A DNA stretch of 64,000 nucleotides. Source: Allohahella sp002354735 (lineage in GTDB: Bacteria; Pseudomonadota; Gammaproteobacteria; Pseudomonadales; Oleiphilaceae). Below, one piece after another: positions 1-8,741 of the stretch. Every line of letters starts with the position of its first letter. Within the stretch, counting starts at the first letter, position 1. The position numbers and the translations under genes are program-made. The stretch covers positions 1,116,001 through 1,180,000 of the forward strand of contig NZ_CP172312.1 of NCBI RefSeq assembly GCF_047946665.1. Direction: 5' to 3'. The notes below the pieces were generated by a model. That model had not been told where the DNA came from, made no database searches, and worked only from the letters and a program-made list of their open reading frames with translations.

Positions 1-504
1 GGTATCGTGATCGTGCAGCTGGGCTATCTGGTCAGCGATCCGGAGAAGTTCGATGGCCTGGAATTTTCGATCGCAGCTGTCAACGTCATCACGATCTTTC
101 CGCCTGCGAAACCGCTGAAGATCATTACAACGCCGCTCCGTGCGCTGCTGCGCAAGTTAAACGATGTGAACCCGAAGTTCGCAAAATACTTCGCCGGCTA
201 CCTGGGCAAGGTGGTACAGCGCAGCAGGACCGGCGACTTCAGCCTGCTGTGGAACAGCCTGCCGTTCCTGGCCTTGGCAGTCGAGCTGTACGAAGACGAA
301 GACTCGAGGAAGGGTCTGGAGTTCATGTTCAGCACCATCAACAGCGCCGATGACGTGGTGTCGTGGGTTGACTACCTGGCATTGCCGGCGGATGGTTGGG
401 AAGGGGAGGGCGAGCCACCGACGGCGCCAGCCTTCAACGATGCTGCACCGACGACCGCCCTGCATCAGCTTCCTTTGAGCTGGTTGATGCCACAGGCGCA
501 TGCT
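1..504 (+). repeat. Constant pre-toxin module, copy A of a 504-bp direct repeat
   Basis: This segment aligns without gaps to 6079-6582 (offset 6078), with mostly synonymous differences. It encodes the 168 residues before the variable toxin domain and ends at the MPQAHA junction. The repeat could act as homology for exchanging toxin ends. Confidence 0.9.
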
Positions 505-1833
505 GGCTTGGTCTCGAAAGCCGTTAATCGCGTGAATCAAATAGTTCTAGGTAGGGTACTTCTTGGGCTAATTAGTCGAGTGACAAAGCAGGAGGCAGAA
601 AATATACCTGACGCACTGAGGGTCGTTCGGAGTCAGATGAAAGACATTAGTGCCAAGGACTTCCGTCAAGCAGTCTTTAGTACAGACATGATGAAAAGCT
701 CGGCATGGATGATGACTCACGGAGGCAGCAGAGCACTGCGTAACTTTGTTCGTGGCAAGACCAACATGCGTTACCAGCCCATCACCGTGATGGCAATTGT
801 TGCCTATCTTGGGTGGGAGTCTGGCTGTGGTGTAGCTCTCGAAGCCGAGGCGAAGTCGGCAGGTACGACCGATACCTCCTCCACGCCGCTGCCGTCGGAA
901 CAGATGAAGTGCAACGGAATTGGCCTGAATGAACAAGTGCGCCGCCAAGTCGGCTTTAAACTAGCGAAGGTTTTTGCTGACTCTTTCGATAAAAAACTGT
1001 CTGATGTTCCATCAGGGGTTGATGCTCAAAGCGGTCACGGAGCGCTGTTCCACCTCGGCGAGACGGCTTATCACCAGCTCAAGCATCGTTATGCTGGCGG
1101 CTTGCCGATAAAGGCTTTAGAGCGTGTGCGCTGGGTAGGGGTATTCGAAGCTACTGATCAAATTGAGGCGGCCACCAAAGAGCAGGCATCACTTAGCTGC
1201 CCGGCAAATTGCGTAACTAAAATTCAACGAGATATTGACATTGTTCTGGGCGTTGACGAGACAAATTCGCCGGAGCACTGGATAGAGATAAAGTCATTAC
1301 GCTCTAAGGTTCAGAAGAAAGCTGATGCGAAAGGGCCGGACCGTTATAAAACAATGTATCCCAACAAGCCATTAACCAGGTGGGCGGTCAACAAAAAATC
1401 CGACACTTATTCAAACTTGCACAAACAGTTCAGCGTCGATATTGCCGCGACAAATGCTACTTTTGCATGGTTACCCCTAAAACAATCAGGTTTGAAGGCT
1501 TACTCTAGCAAGGTGCCGGTTCTGACAATGCAGTGGCGTCTTCAATCGTTTGAAGTTGATAAGCCAGATCTGAAAATTTTTGAGTCAAGCCCATTTCTAG
1601 GAAAAAAGGGAAAGAAAGATAGTCTTCTGGATCTGATGGCCGAAGGACCCAGTGCTGAGGCTGGAACGAACACAAGTATCGTCAATGCGACCTTTGCGTG
1701 GCCTGGCAGCGTGCAAGATCGGATAAAACTTGTAACGGTCACGAGCCTATTTTCGCAACTTGCCACCAGCAAAGTCTCCGATCTTTTTAACTTCCTGAAA
1801 CCCACGCCGCTGGAAGTCAGCGCTGAACCGTAG
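1..1833 (+). CDS. C-terminal part of large polymorphic toxin, PD-(D/E)xK-like toxin domain (5' end outside window)
   Basis: The reading frame is open from base 1, so only the last 610 residues are visible. Residues 1-168 form a constant module (hydrophobic stretch, then a helical region) that is nearly the same as 6079-6582 and ends in LSWLMPQAHA. The following ~440 residues are variable and more AT-rich. They contain RDIDIVLG (Asp codon at 1237-1239) and WIEIKS (ExK codons 1285-1293), spaced like the core of a PD-(D/E)xK nuclease. A cysteine pair (SCPANC) precedes it. The adjacent downstream gene has a paralog beside the second toxin, which supports a toxin-immunity reading. Nuclease activity is inferred from the motif and the domain could be another member of this fold. 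The protein is probably exported, but the N-terminus is not in the window. Confidence 0.75.
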   Translation, partial: GIVIVQLGYLVSDPEKFDGLEFSIAAVNVITIFPPAKPLKIITTPLRALLRKLNDVNPKFAKYFAGYLGKVVQRSRTGDFSLLWNSLPFLALAVELYEDEDSRKGLEFMFSTINSADDVVSWVDYLALPADGWEGEGEPPTAPAFNDAAPTTALHQLPLSWLMPQAHAGLVSKAVNRVNQIVLGRVLLGLISRVTKQEAENIPDALRVVRSQMKDISAKDFRQAVFSTDMMKSSAWMMTHGGSRALRNFVRGKTNMRYQPITVMAIVAYLGWESGCGVALEAEAKSAGTTDTSSTPLPSEQMKCNGIGLNEQVRRQVGFKLAKVFADSFDKKLSDVPSGVDAQSGHGALFHLGETAYHQLKHRYAGGLPIKALERVRWVGVFEATDQIEAATKEQASLSCPANCVTKIQRDIDIVLGVDETNSPEHWIEIKSLRSKVQKKADAKGPDRYKTMYPNKPLTRWAVNKKSDTYSNLHKQFSVDIAATNATFAWLPLKQSGLKAYSSKVPVLTMQWRLQSFEVDKPDLKIFESSPFLGKKGKKDSLLDLMAEGPSAEAGTNTSIVNATFAWPGSVQDRIKLVTVTSLFSQLATSKVSDLFNFLKPTPLEVSAEP

Positions 1834-1849
1834 GATAGGAGTGGTTGCG

Positions 1850-2743
1850 ATGCTCGAATTTACTGAAGATCCCGAATGGCAAAGAAATCGGGAAGTTCAA
1901 TGGCAACCTATTCAGGAGGAGCTTCAGAAGGATCTCACGCGAAAGCGTGTCAATGAATTTAAGCATCTGTACATGACGGGGCGAGTCCCTTATGGAGCAA
2001 TCATCCATGCGACCGACGCTGTAGAGTTATATCCGGATCATTCTATAGCAGGTATACAACACTGCCTGGACACGAATTTTCCATCTGGTTTATCGTCCGA
2101 CGAGTTCAGACGACTTCAAGCTACGCTCTCTATAGGCGTGGGTAATTTGCAAGGGTCTTCTCGAGACGAGCAAGTAGAGCTATTTCGCTATGTGCTGGGT
2201 GAAACTTACGATCCAGAGAGGCTTTTCCCCTTCCGGTTAGGGCAGGAAGGACGTAAACATAAAATCGATATCTCTGCTGGTAGTCTTTTTGCCGACGCTC
2301 TCGTTTCATTAACCTTCTGGGTGGAAGCCTCTGAATACAGTGCACCAGCAGAAAACCGTGTCGTATGGTTGGATCTCATCGACTTCTTCTTCTCTCTAAT
2401 AAAATTCGTCAATCCTTCCGTATTCACATTCTTCTGCTTGAAGCATAACAGGAACCGGCAGAAGGTCTCTCATCATAGCGCTGTAGTGATAAAATATCTT
2501 TCCAGGCTTTTGCGGTACTCCATTACGCCGCCGCCAGCTGCACTGCATGACTCAACCACGGGTCGAGAACGCAAGAAGTTTTTAGCTGATTTTCGATCTC
2601 GCTTTGAAAGCCTCGATGTCTATCCAGGGGAACTTCAGAAAATCTGGCGAGAGATCCGCATTGAGGAGGGTGAAGTCATACCAGGTCCCGTAGAAACTGT
2701 CTGGCGAAAGCTCAACAGTAGAAGTATTCCCGATGGACAATAG
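1850..2743 (+). CDS. Candidate immunity protein for the toxin ending at 1833
   Basis: This 297-aa protein begins LEFTEDPEWQRNRE and is a diverged paralog of the 269-aa protein at 7916, which begins NLDFTKDPEWIKQRE. Both sit directly 3' of a toxin gene, which is the basis for the immunity call; no named family was recognised. The ATG at 1850 is preferred over the GTG at 1841 because AGGAG (1837-1841) lies 8 bases upstream and the resulting N-terminus matches the paralog. It starts 16 bases after the toxin stop, and its last 11 bases overlap the next gene. No signal peptide or membrane segment is seen, so it is probably cytoplasmic. Base composition is lower in GC than the core genes. Confidence 0.65.
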   Translation: MLEFTEDPEWQRNREVQWQPIQEELQKDLTRKRVNEFKHLYMTGRVPYGAIIHATDAVELYPDHSIAGIQHCLDTNFPSGLSSDEFRRLQATLSIGVGNLQGSSRDEQVELFRYVLGETYDPERLFPFRLGQEGRKHKIDISAGSLFADALVSLTFWVEASEYSAPAENRVVWLDLIDFFFSLIKFVNPSVFTFFCLKHNRNRQKVSHHSAVVIKYLSRLLRYSITPPPAALHDSTTGRERKKFLADFRSRFESLDVYPGELQKIWREIRIEEGEVIPGPVETVWRKLNSRSIPDGQ

Positions 2744-3074
2744 AGTTCATGTTCAGTTCATGGCAAGGGCTGAAGACATTGAGATATGGCAGTCAGTACT
2801 CGACAGTCTCGGCATTGACCAAGAGTACGGTATGGCCTTCCAGGATCGGATGCTGAAGCACTTTGGTCAGGCCGTCGATGCAAGGCTAGAAGCGATGCTC
2901 GATGTATGGGGTTCCGAAGTCTTCTATCTGGAGAGCTGGGATGTTACCGGGCAGCAGGTCATGTTTGAAATTCCCGCTGCGGATGATTGGCATGAATTAG
3001 TGAGCGATTTGCAAGCCGTCTTTGCGCTTTGTCCCGTCAACCACTTGTCGGTGGAAATCACCGGCGAGGAATGA
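2733..3074 (+). CDS. Small acidic protein of unknown function in the toxin-immunity array
   Basis: A 113-aa acidic protein starting MDNRVHVQFMARAEDIEIW. The ATG lies inside the end of the preceding immunity gene (11-bp overlap), suggesting translational coupling. No family was recognised. The second toxin-immunity pair has no counterpart. Homology of the truncated toxin body begins at the stop codon (3072-3074), so this gene marks a recombination junction. It could be a second immunity factor, an accessory protein, or a leftover from another cassette. Confidence 0.6.
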   Translation: MDNRVHVQFMARAEDIEIWQSVLDSLGIDQEYGMAFQDRMLKHFGQAVDARLEAMLDVWGSEVFYLESWDVTGQQVMFEIPAADDWHELVSDLQAVFALCPVNHLSVEITGEE

Positions 3075-6000
3075 ATTTTCTCCCGCTCTCTTGAGCGACC
3101 AGAGCGTGCGCGTATTTACCGAATGGCTGGATCACGATGGCTCACCGCTGCCTGAAGGCTTGTCAGCGGTCGATGGCGCACAATATGGTCTCACCGGGCG
3201 ATTGGCAAAGGTGGTCGCACCTAACGTCGTCGCCACGACCAGCAGCAGTAACATTGCGGCATTCCCGATCGCACCCGGCCGCCAAACCCAGATCTTGCAG
3301 TGGAAAGACACGCAGGCCATGGCAGAGCACTACTACATTCAGGTCATCGGTCAGGCTAAGAACCAGGAGTGCGCGCAGTGCGCGAGCTTCGACAAGTCTG
3401 GCGCCGATGCCGGCGCGGATGCGCCTCTGGACACCCGACCACAGTACATCACACCGTTCCTGGTGCCTCAGTACGACGAGCAGAAAGGCTGGCTCGCCTA
3501 TCGTGAATACCGCCGTCTGCTCAAGGCCGGCCAGGAAGCAAGCGCTGGCGGCACGCCAGTCGACACAGCTGCCCCAAATCGACCGCTGCCGAGCTACGCC
3601 TGGACCTATCGCCCCGAATATCAGTTCAGCCGTTTCAGTCTCGAAGTGGATGCGATCAACCGTGTGAAGATCATTGATCCGCTGACGGGCAATGAGCAGA
3701 AGGACAATATTCTTGATGCTACAAGCCCGGTAATCACCTCTTCAGACAAACTCATCGAAGTATTGTACTCACTCATCGGCCCCGAGTTCGGTCGTATTGC
3801 GCCGATCGACGGTGGTCAGGACCTCGTGCTGGCCCTGGGTGAACACGAAACCAGAGTTACCAAGGGCGAAGACCAGACCCTGCGCATCGACAACATCGAG
3901 CACCTGGCGAGTCTGGATCCCGAAGACTTCCTGACCATGCGCCTGTATCTGAACCAGGATGCAGGGAACGTGCTGTGGGAGTATGCGTTTGAGCATCTGG
4001 TGCTGGGCACACAGCTCGCTGCGTATGATGCCTCGTCAGGCGAGACCTTGTATGTCAGCGCGGATGACCCACGCGTACCGCTCGAAGCTGTGCTCGTAGG
4101 CTATGCTGGCCGCACGGACAAGACCCCGATCAAGGTGCGTTGGAAGGCGACTGGTGGCGCCACGCTGACGCAGGAGTATGCCATCGACCATACCTATGGC
4201 ATCTTCGCCAACGAAATCACGCTGCCGCCGAATCGCGGCGCGATCTCTAACGTGTCTGTGGAGCTATTAGATGCTGGCGGTGCCACGGCGACATTGCCGC
4301 CCATCGAAGTTCTCGCCGGCGAGCCGACCACCATCGAGGTCGATCAGCCGAATCTTATTGTTTCGGCTGCCGAAGCCAATGACACGACCTTGAACATCCT
4401 GGTAAAGGACAAGCACGGGAACCCCGTGGCCGCCGACACCGGCGTCAGTTTCTTCGTCGCCGACAGCCTGCACGTGGTCAGCACCACAGGTGCCACCGAC
4501 GACGCCGGAAAAGCGAGCCTCACCTTCCGTGGCGGCAGCATTGCAGAAATGGCCAGCATCAAGATCAATGCTGGGCAGGTGAGCACCACCGTGCCGGTCG
4601 AGGTGAAGCCGCTGAAAATCGAATTTGTTGATGCCGAAGCGACGCTGTTTGCTGGCGCGACAGAAAGCTTCACTGTACGAGTCACGAACTACCTCGATCA
4701 GCCAGTCAACGGGGTGACCGTAGCGCTGGGATCAAGCTATGGCTTCCTGTCTCAGACCGAAGTGACCACCAATGCCAGTGGTGAAGCCAGCGCAACGATC
4801 ACTGCGCCAGGCTCCGATGGGTCGGGTGAACTTACCGCCCAGGCCGGCCGCAGTCCATGGCAGGTCCAGCCTTTCGAGGTGGTGTATCCGCAACAAGAGC
4901 TTCGTGATCTGGAAGTCGACCATGCCATGATGGTAGGCGATACCAGTACGGCTGGTGTCATCGACCACGTCCGTTATGATTCCACCGCTATTGCCCTGCC
5001 GTTCAAGACCAGCGCAACCATCAAGGCCCTGGGTCAGCCAGGTGATGCCGTCACCGTAAAGATCGGCGACTTCCGCGATCCCAACCTGGCGCCCCTGGCC
5101 GCCTATTATCTCAATGAGCTGGATGGTCAGCTGGTGCTGGACGAAACCGGACGCTATCCACTGTCGGCGCAGTTTGTCACGCAAGCTCGGGGCACACCAA
5201 TGGGCGGTGGCCGCAGCCTGCGCTTCTCCTCTGTAAACCAGACGATCGACGGCGAAGTGCCCAGCGTGCTCTGGACTGACTCCGCCCCGGCGCTGAAGCG
5301 CCTGAACAGCATTGGTTTCAGTATCGACCTCAAGCCCACTGAGCGCGACAGCGCAATGGTCAGCGGTACCGTCGTCGATCTCGGCAACGGTGCCCAAACC
5401 CTGCAGCTGCAGAGCGACGGCACCCTGGTCTACCGCGTCCGCACCGATACCGGCAATTACATCGTTCGCAGTGCGCCAGTTGGCGTGAATCAATGGCATC
5501 GGGTCGCGGCCCGCTACCACAACGGCCAGGCAGAACTCTGGGTCGATGGCACGCTTACGCAGATGCCCGCCAGCGGCGTGCTGACTTATAGCGATAGCGG
5601 CCGCACCCTGGAAGTCGGTAAGGGCTTCGAAGGTCAGCTCAACAGCCTGAAGTGGTTCGACTGGAGCAGTGCGCCAGTGATGACCTTTGCTGATGGCAGC
5701 ACGCAGACGACCGTGACCGTCGGCCCAGACAACTTTACCGATCTGACGCTGCAGAGCACGGGTGCGATGGGTGCTGGCAATAGCCTGCTCACGACTATGC
5801 GGGTCGCGGTCCATACCGATCAGGTGCGGCAGTATGCTTCGCTCGTTTCACAGGCCGGCTTTGCCGTACTGGCGGGTCAGTACGCGGACACGCTTGACCC
5901 GAATGCACCACCGATCAACGTGGCAGGACTGACACCGACCTACAGCATGCTGGGTGTAGCGCAGTACGTGCCGCCGCGGCCAGTGCAGATTCCGTTTATC

Positions 6001-7911
6001 AGCCAGGCGCATGCGGCTGATGGTGAGAGTAACTTCGCGCTCGGTCTCATCAGCTGGATTTTGCCGATCGAGGACTTCGGTATCGTGATCGTACAGCTGG
6101 GTTATCTGGTGAGTGATCCTGAGAAATTCGATGGCCTTGAATTCTCCATCGCAGCCGTCAATGTCATCACGATCTTTCCGCCTGCGAAACCGCTGAAGGT
6201 CATCACGACACCGCTGCGTGCGCTGCTGCGCAAGCTGAACGATGTAAACCCGAAGTTCGCAAAATACTTTGCCGGCTATCTTGGCAAAGTGGTACAGCGC
6301 AGTAAGACCGGCGACTTCAGCCTGCTGTGGAATAGCTTGCCGTTCCTGGCCTTGGCCGTTGAGCTATACGAAGACGAGGACTCGAGGAAAGGCCTGGAGT
6401 TCATGTTCAGCACCATCAACAGTGCCGATGACGTGGTGTCATGGGTGGACTACCTGGCGCTGCCGGCGGATGGTTGGGAAGGTGAGGGCGAGCCACCAAC
6501 GGCGCCAGCCTTCAACGATGCTGCACCGACGACCGCCCTGCATCAGCTCCCTCTGAGCTGGTTGATGCCCCAGGCACATGCTGCACCAATACAGGCCACC
6601 CGTGTTGCCGCGGGCGTGCTGGGAAAAATGCTGACCGATATTTCAAAAAGCGTTCTACCCGAGGCAATCAAAGACCTGCCTGCCGGCTTGAAAATGATCA
6701 AGAGCGGAATGAAGGATACGAACTTTCCTGAACTTCGCGCCAAGGTTTTCAATAGCAACGTCCTCAAGTCAACTTTAGCTATTCAAGCGCAGGCAGGTAC
6801 TCGGGCGCTACGGAATTTCATACTCGGTAAGAGTAACGCCAGATACAACCCGTTCGTGATCATGTCTGTTTTCGCCTATCTCGGCTGGGAGTCGTCCTGT
6901 GGTGTCCTGTTGGAGCGGGAAAAGCTGCCGAAAAGCCCTGATGTTGGACCCACCCCGCCAGATAGTAGTGTGCTGACATCTGAAGAAATGGGGTGTGGAG
7001 CCAAGGGTTTCGAAAACCCACGGATACGAGAGCAAATTGCACTCAAAACTGCCGTGGTATTCGCTGACTCGGCGAATCAGGACCTTACTGAAGAACCAGC
7101 CAGCAATAGCCTTCGCGGTGTCGGTGGCTACGGCCATGGTGAGCTGTTTCACTTGGTGCAGATTGCAGAAAGGCAGTTATTACACCGGGCGGGAGTAGGG
7201 CAGCCCATTAAGGATATCGAACGACTACGGCGAGTCGGTGTGTTTGTGAGCAAACTGGACATCCCACCCCTGGACGAGGAACTAGCGTGCGGTAAAGGTC
7301 TTGGCTGTCTGACGAAGCGTGAGCGACGAATCGATATCATACTTGATGGTGGGCAGGGGAAAGAGACGTGGCTTGAACTCAAGTCATGGTCTGCGGCAGG
7401 TCTATCTGACGCGGAGCGTGGGGAGCTTTTGACCGCGAAGCGGAGTCCTCTAAAGTCTTGGAGTGGTTTGAGCGCGAAAGGTTCGACCGCGCTCCATCGA
7501 CAATTCAGTTTAGACCGAGGAGCGCAGAATTTTGAGGTTGCTTGGCTCACTAAGCAGGAGAGTGGTCTTAAAGAGTTTACTGCTCGAAGCTCTCCAAAAG
7601 AGTTTTACTGGTACTTTCAAGCTTTTGACGTTACGAATAAAAAAACGAAAAAGCGAGAGGTTAGCCCGTTGCTAGGTGACTATCAGACAAAAGGGACACT
7701 GAGATATTTTCTCTCCTCAGCCCCCCTTCGACGTAGTACAGGTCCCATAAAAGAGGCAGCTGCGGCAACCTTCCCTGAAAAACCTGAGGTTGCAAATCGA
7801 GCCAAGCTGAAAACACCTGTCGTGCTTCTGGAAGAGTTAGCCAAAACAGGATTCGGTGAGCTAATTGAAGGGCTCGACCTCAAAGCTGGATATGAATATT
7901 TGGAGGATTGA
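3022..7911 (+). CDS. 5'-truncated large Ig-like/LamG polymorphic toxin with PD-(D/E)xK-like C-terminus
   Basis: The open frame is 1629 codons, but its first codons overlap the 113-aa gene in another frame and the only upstream start is a TTG. Plausible protein sequence begins near 3073, with no signal peptide, so the true N-terminus is missing. Approximate order by codon: unknown body 18-430; two bacterial Ig-like (invasin-type) domains 435-530 and 531-627; a LamG/concanavalin-like domain 694-883; SQAHA near 996; the constant module 1020-1187 ending MPQAHA; then a variable toxin domain to 1629. The toxin part has RRIDIIL (Asp at 7333) and WLELKS (ExK 7375-7383). It is related to, but clearly different from, the domain ending at 1833. 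The gene could be a silent donor cassette, or be translated by coupling. The family resembles secreted contact-type toxins; the export route is unknown. Confidence 0.7.
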   Translation: MRFVPSTTCRWKSPARNEFSPALLSDQSVRVFTEWLDHDGSPLPEGLSAVDGAQYGLTGRLAKVVAPNVVATTSSSNIAAFPIAPGRQTQILQWKDTQAMAEHYYIQVIGQAKNQECAQCASFDKSGADAGADAPLDTRPQYITPFLVPQYDEQKGWLAYREYRRLLKAGQEASAGGTPVDTAAPNRPLPSYAWTYRPEYQFSRFSLEVDAINRVKIIDPLTGNEQKDNILDATSPVITSSDKLIEVLYSLIGPEFGRIAPIDGGQDLVLALGEHETRVTKGEDQTLRIDNIEHLASLDPEDFLTMRLYLNQDAGNVLWEYAFEHLVLGTQLAAYDASSGETLYVSADDPRVPLEAVLVGYAGRTDKTPIKVRWKATGGATLTQEYAIDHTYGIFANEITLPPNRGAISNVSVELLDAGGATATLPPIEVLAGEPTTIEVDQPNLIVSAAEANDTTLNILVKDKHGNPVAADTGVSFFVADSLHVVSTTGATDDAGKASLTFRGGSIAEMASIKINAGQVSTTVPVEVKPLKIEFVDAEATLFAGATESFTVRVTNYLDQPVNGVTVALGSSYGFLSQTEVTTNASGEASATITAPGSDGSGELTAQAGRSPWQVQPFEVVYPQQELRDLEVDHAMMVGDTSTAGVIDHVRYDSTAIALPFKTSATIKALGQPGDAVTVKIGDFRDPNLAPLAAYYLNELDGQLVLDETGRYPLSAQFVTQARGTPMGGGRSLRFSSVNQTIDGEVPSVLWTDSAPALKRLNSIGFSIDLKPTERDSAMVSGTVVDLGNGAQTLQLQSDGTLVYRVRTDTGNYIVRSAPVGVNQWHRVAARYHNGQAELWVDGTLTQMPASGVLTYSDSGRTLEVGKGFEGQLNSLKWFDWSSAPVMTFADGSTQTTVTVGPDNFTDLTLQSTGAMGAGNSLLTTMRVAVHTDQVRQYASLVSQAGFAVLAGQYADTLDPNAPPINVAGLTPTYSMLGVAQYVPPRPVQIPFISQAHAADGESNFALGLISWILPIEDFGIVIVQLGYLVSDPEKFDGLEFSIAAVNVITIFPPAKPLKVITTPLRALLRKLNDVNPKFAKYFAGYLGKVVQRSKTGDFSLLWNSLPFLALAVELYEDEDSRKGLEFMFSTINSADDVVSWVDYLALPADGWEGEGEPPTAPAFNDAAPTTALHQLPLSWLMPQAHAAPIQATRVAAGVLGKMLTDISKSVLPEAIKDLPAGLKMIKSGMKDTNFPELRAKVFNSNVLKSTLAIQAQAGTRALRNFILGKSNARYNPFVIMSVFAYLGWESSCGVLLEREKLPKSPDVGPTPPDSSVLTSEEMGCGAKGFENPRIREQIALKTAVVFADSANQDLTEEPASNSLRGVGGYGHGELFHLVQIAERQLLHRAGVGQPIKDIERLRRVGVFVSKLDIPPLDEELACGKGLGCLTKRERRIDIILDGGQGKETWLELKSWSAAGLSDAERGELLTAKRSPLKSWSGLSAKGSTALHRQFSLDRGAQNFEVAWLTKQESGLKEFTARSSPKEFYWYFQAFDVTNKKTKKREVSPLLGDYQTKGTLRYFLSSAPLRRSTGPIKEAAAATFPEKPEVANRAKLKTPVVLLEELAKTGFGELIEGLDLKAGYEYLED
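6079..6582 (+). repeat. Constant pre-toxin module, copy B of the 504-bp direct repeat
   Basis: Gap-free counterpart of 1-504, lying inside the truncated toxin gene and ending at the same MPQAHA junction. Beyond it the two genes drop abruptly to distant similarity. Confidence 0.9.
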
Positions 7912-7915
7912 TCTC

Positions 7916-8725
7916 ATGAACCTTGATTTTACCAAGGACCCTGAATGGATTAAGCAACGGGAAGAACTTTGGAAGTTTACAGTTCGCAGAAGCGACCTCA
8001 AGTCCGGAATTAGCGCCGCAGACTTTAAGGCGCTCCACAATTATTTTATGACTGGTGTACTTAAAGGCGACAACCCGACACATATATTAACGCGTATGAA
8101 GTTTTTTCCTCAAATGAGTGTTGACGCCGTTGCTCATGTACTCAACTACAACATGCCTGAGGGGGTGAAGGATGAAGATATTTCCATGTTCACGGGCTAC
8201 TTGTCTGGAGGTCTTGACAGCACCCCCGGCCTCGAAACAGATGCTGCCGTCACTCTTTTCAACCACCTGTTTGGCGATAGGTATCAGCCTAACTTCACGA
8301 TCGAATTTCTTCACAACGACATAAAGATGCATCGCAGTGTGCCGATCGACCCGAATCGACAATTTGCCTCCGGAGTGGGAATCGAGAAGTGGCTGAGGGA
8401 CGGGAACGCCAAGCGATCTGTGTGGGTGGGGCTGGTCGACTATTGGTTCTCGTTACTTCCCTATGTTGATCCGGTTTTGTTTGTTCTCGGCGACTCTACC
8501 TACGTGGAACACGTACACCGCATATCTACAGAGGCGAAATTAGGTAGTTTGCTGGTCCACTGTGCGAGTGCTTCAAATCCTAAGACTGGAAAACCCCACC
8601 CGGAAGAAAAGCAACAATTCATCACAGATTTTCACGAGCGCATGGAGGCATTGGACAAGCCAGAAGGCCTAGCTGATCTCTGGGAGCGCGCAAAAAAGCG
8701 AGACCCTGCATTGATTCAGTGGTAG
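7916..8725 (+). CDS. Candidate immunity protein for the toxin ending at 7911
   Basis: A 269-aa protein paralogous to the candidate immunity protein at 1850. They share the FTxDPEWxxxRE start, a YFMTG/YMTG segment and a W(V/L)xLxDxxFSLxxxVxP region. The ATG at 7916 has GGAGG (7902-7906) 9 bases upstream and lies 4 bases after the toxin stop. An upstream in-frame start at 7865 would extend into the toxin gene and is not needed. No signal peptide or membrane helix is visible. Binding to the adjacent toxin is inferred only from position and paralogy. The next gene is convergent. Confidence 0.65.
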   Translation: MNLDFTKDPEWIKQREELWKFTVRRSDLKSGISAADFKALHNYFMTGVLKGDNPTHILTRMKFFPQMSVDAVAHVLNYNMPEGVKDEDISMFTGYLSGGLDSTPGLETDAAVTLFNHLFGDRYQPNFTIEFLHNDIKMHRSVPIDPNRQFASGVGIEKWLRDGNAKRSVWVGLVDYWFSLLPYVDPVLFVLGDSTYVEHVHRISTEAKLGSLLVHCASASNPKTGKPHPEEKQQFITDFHERMEALDKPEGLADLWERAKKRDPALIQW

Positions 8726-8741
8726 AAAACCGGGAAGCGAA

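Noticed and set aside
4732..5814. 360-codon open frame on the minus strand
   Set aside because: It lies wholly inside the Ig/LamG part of the toxin gene, lacks domain features and is explained by GC-rich codon bias.
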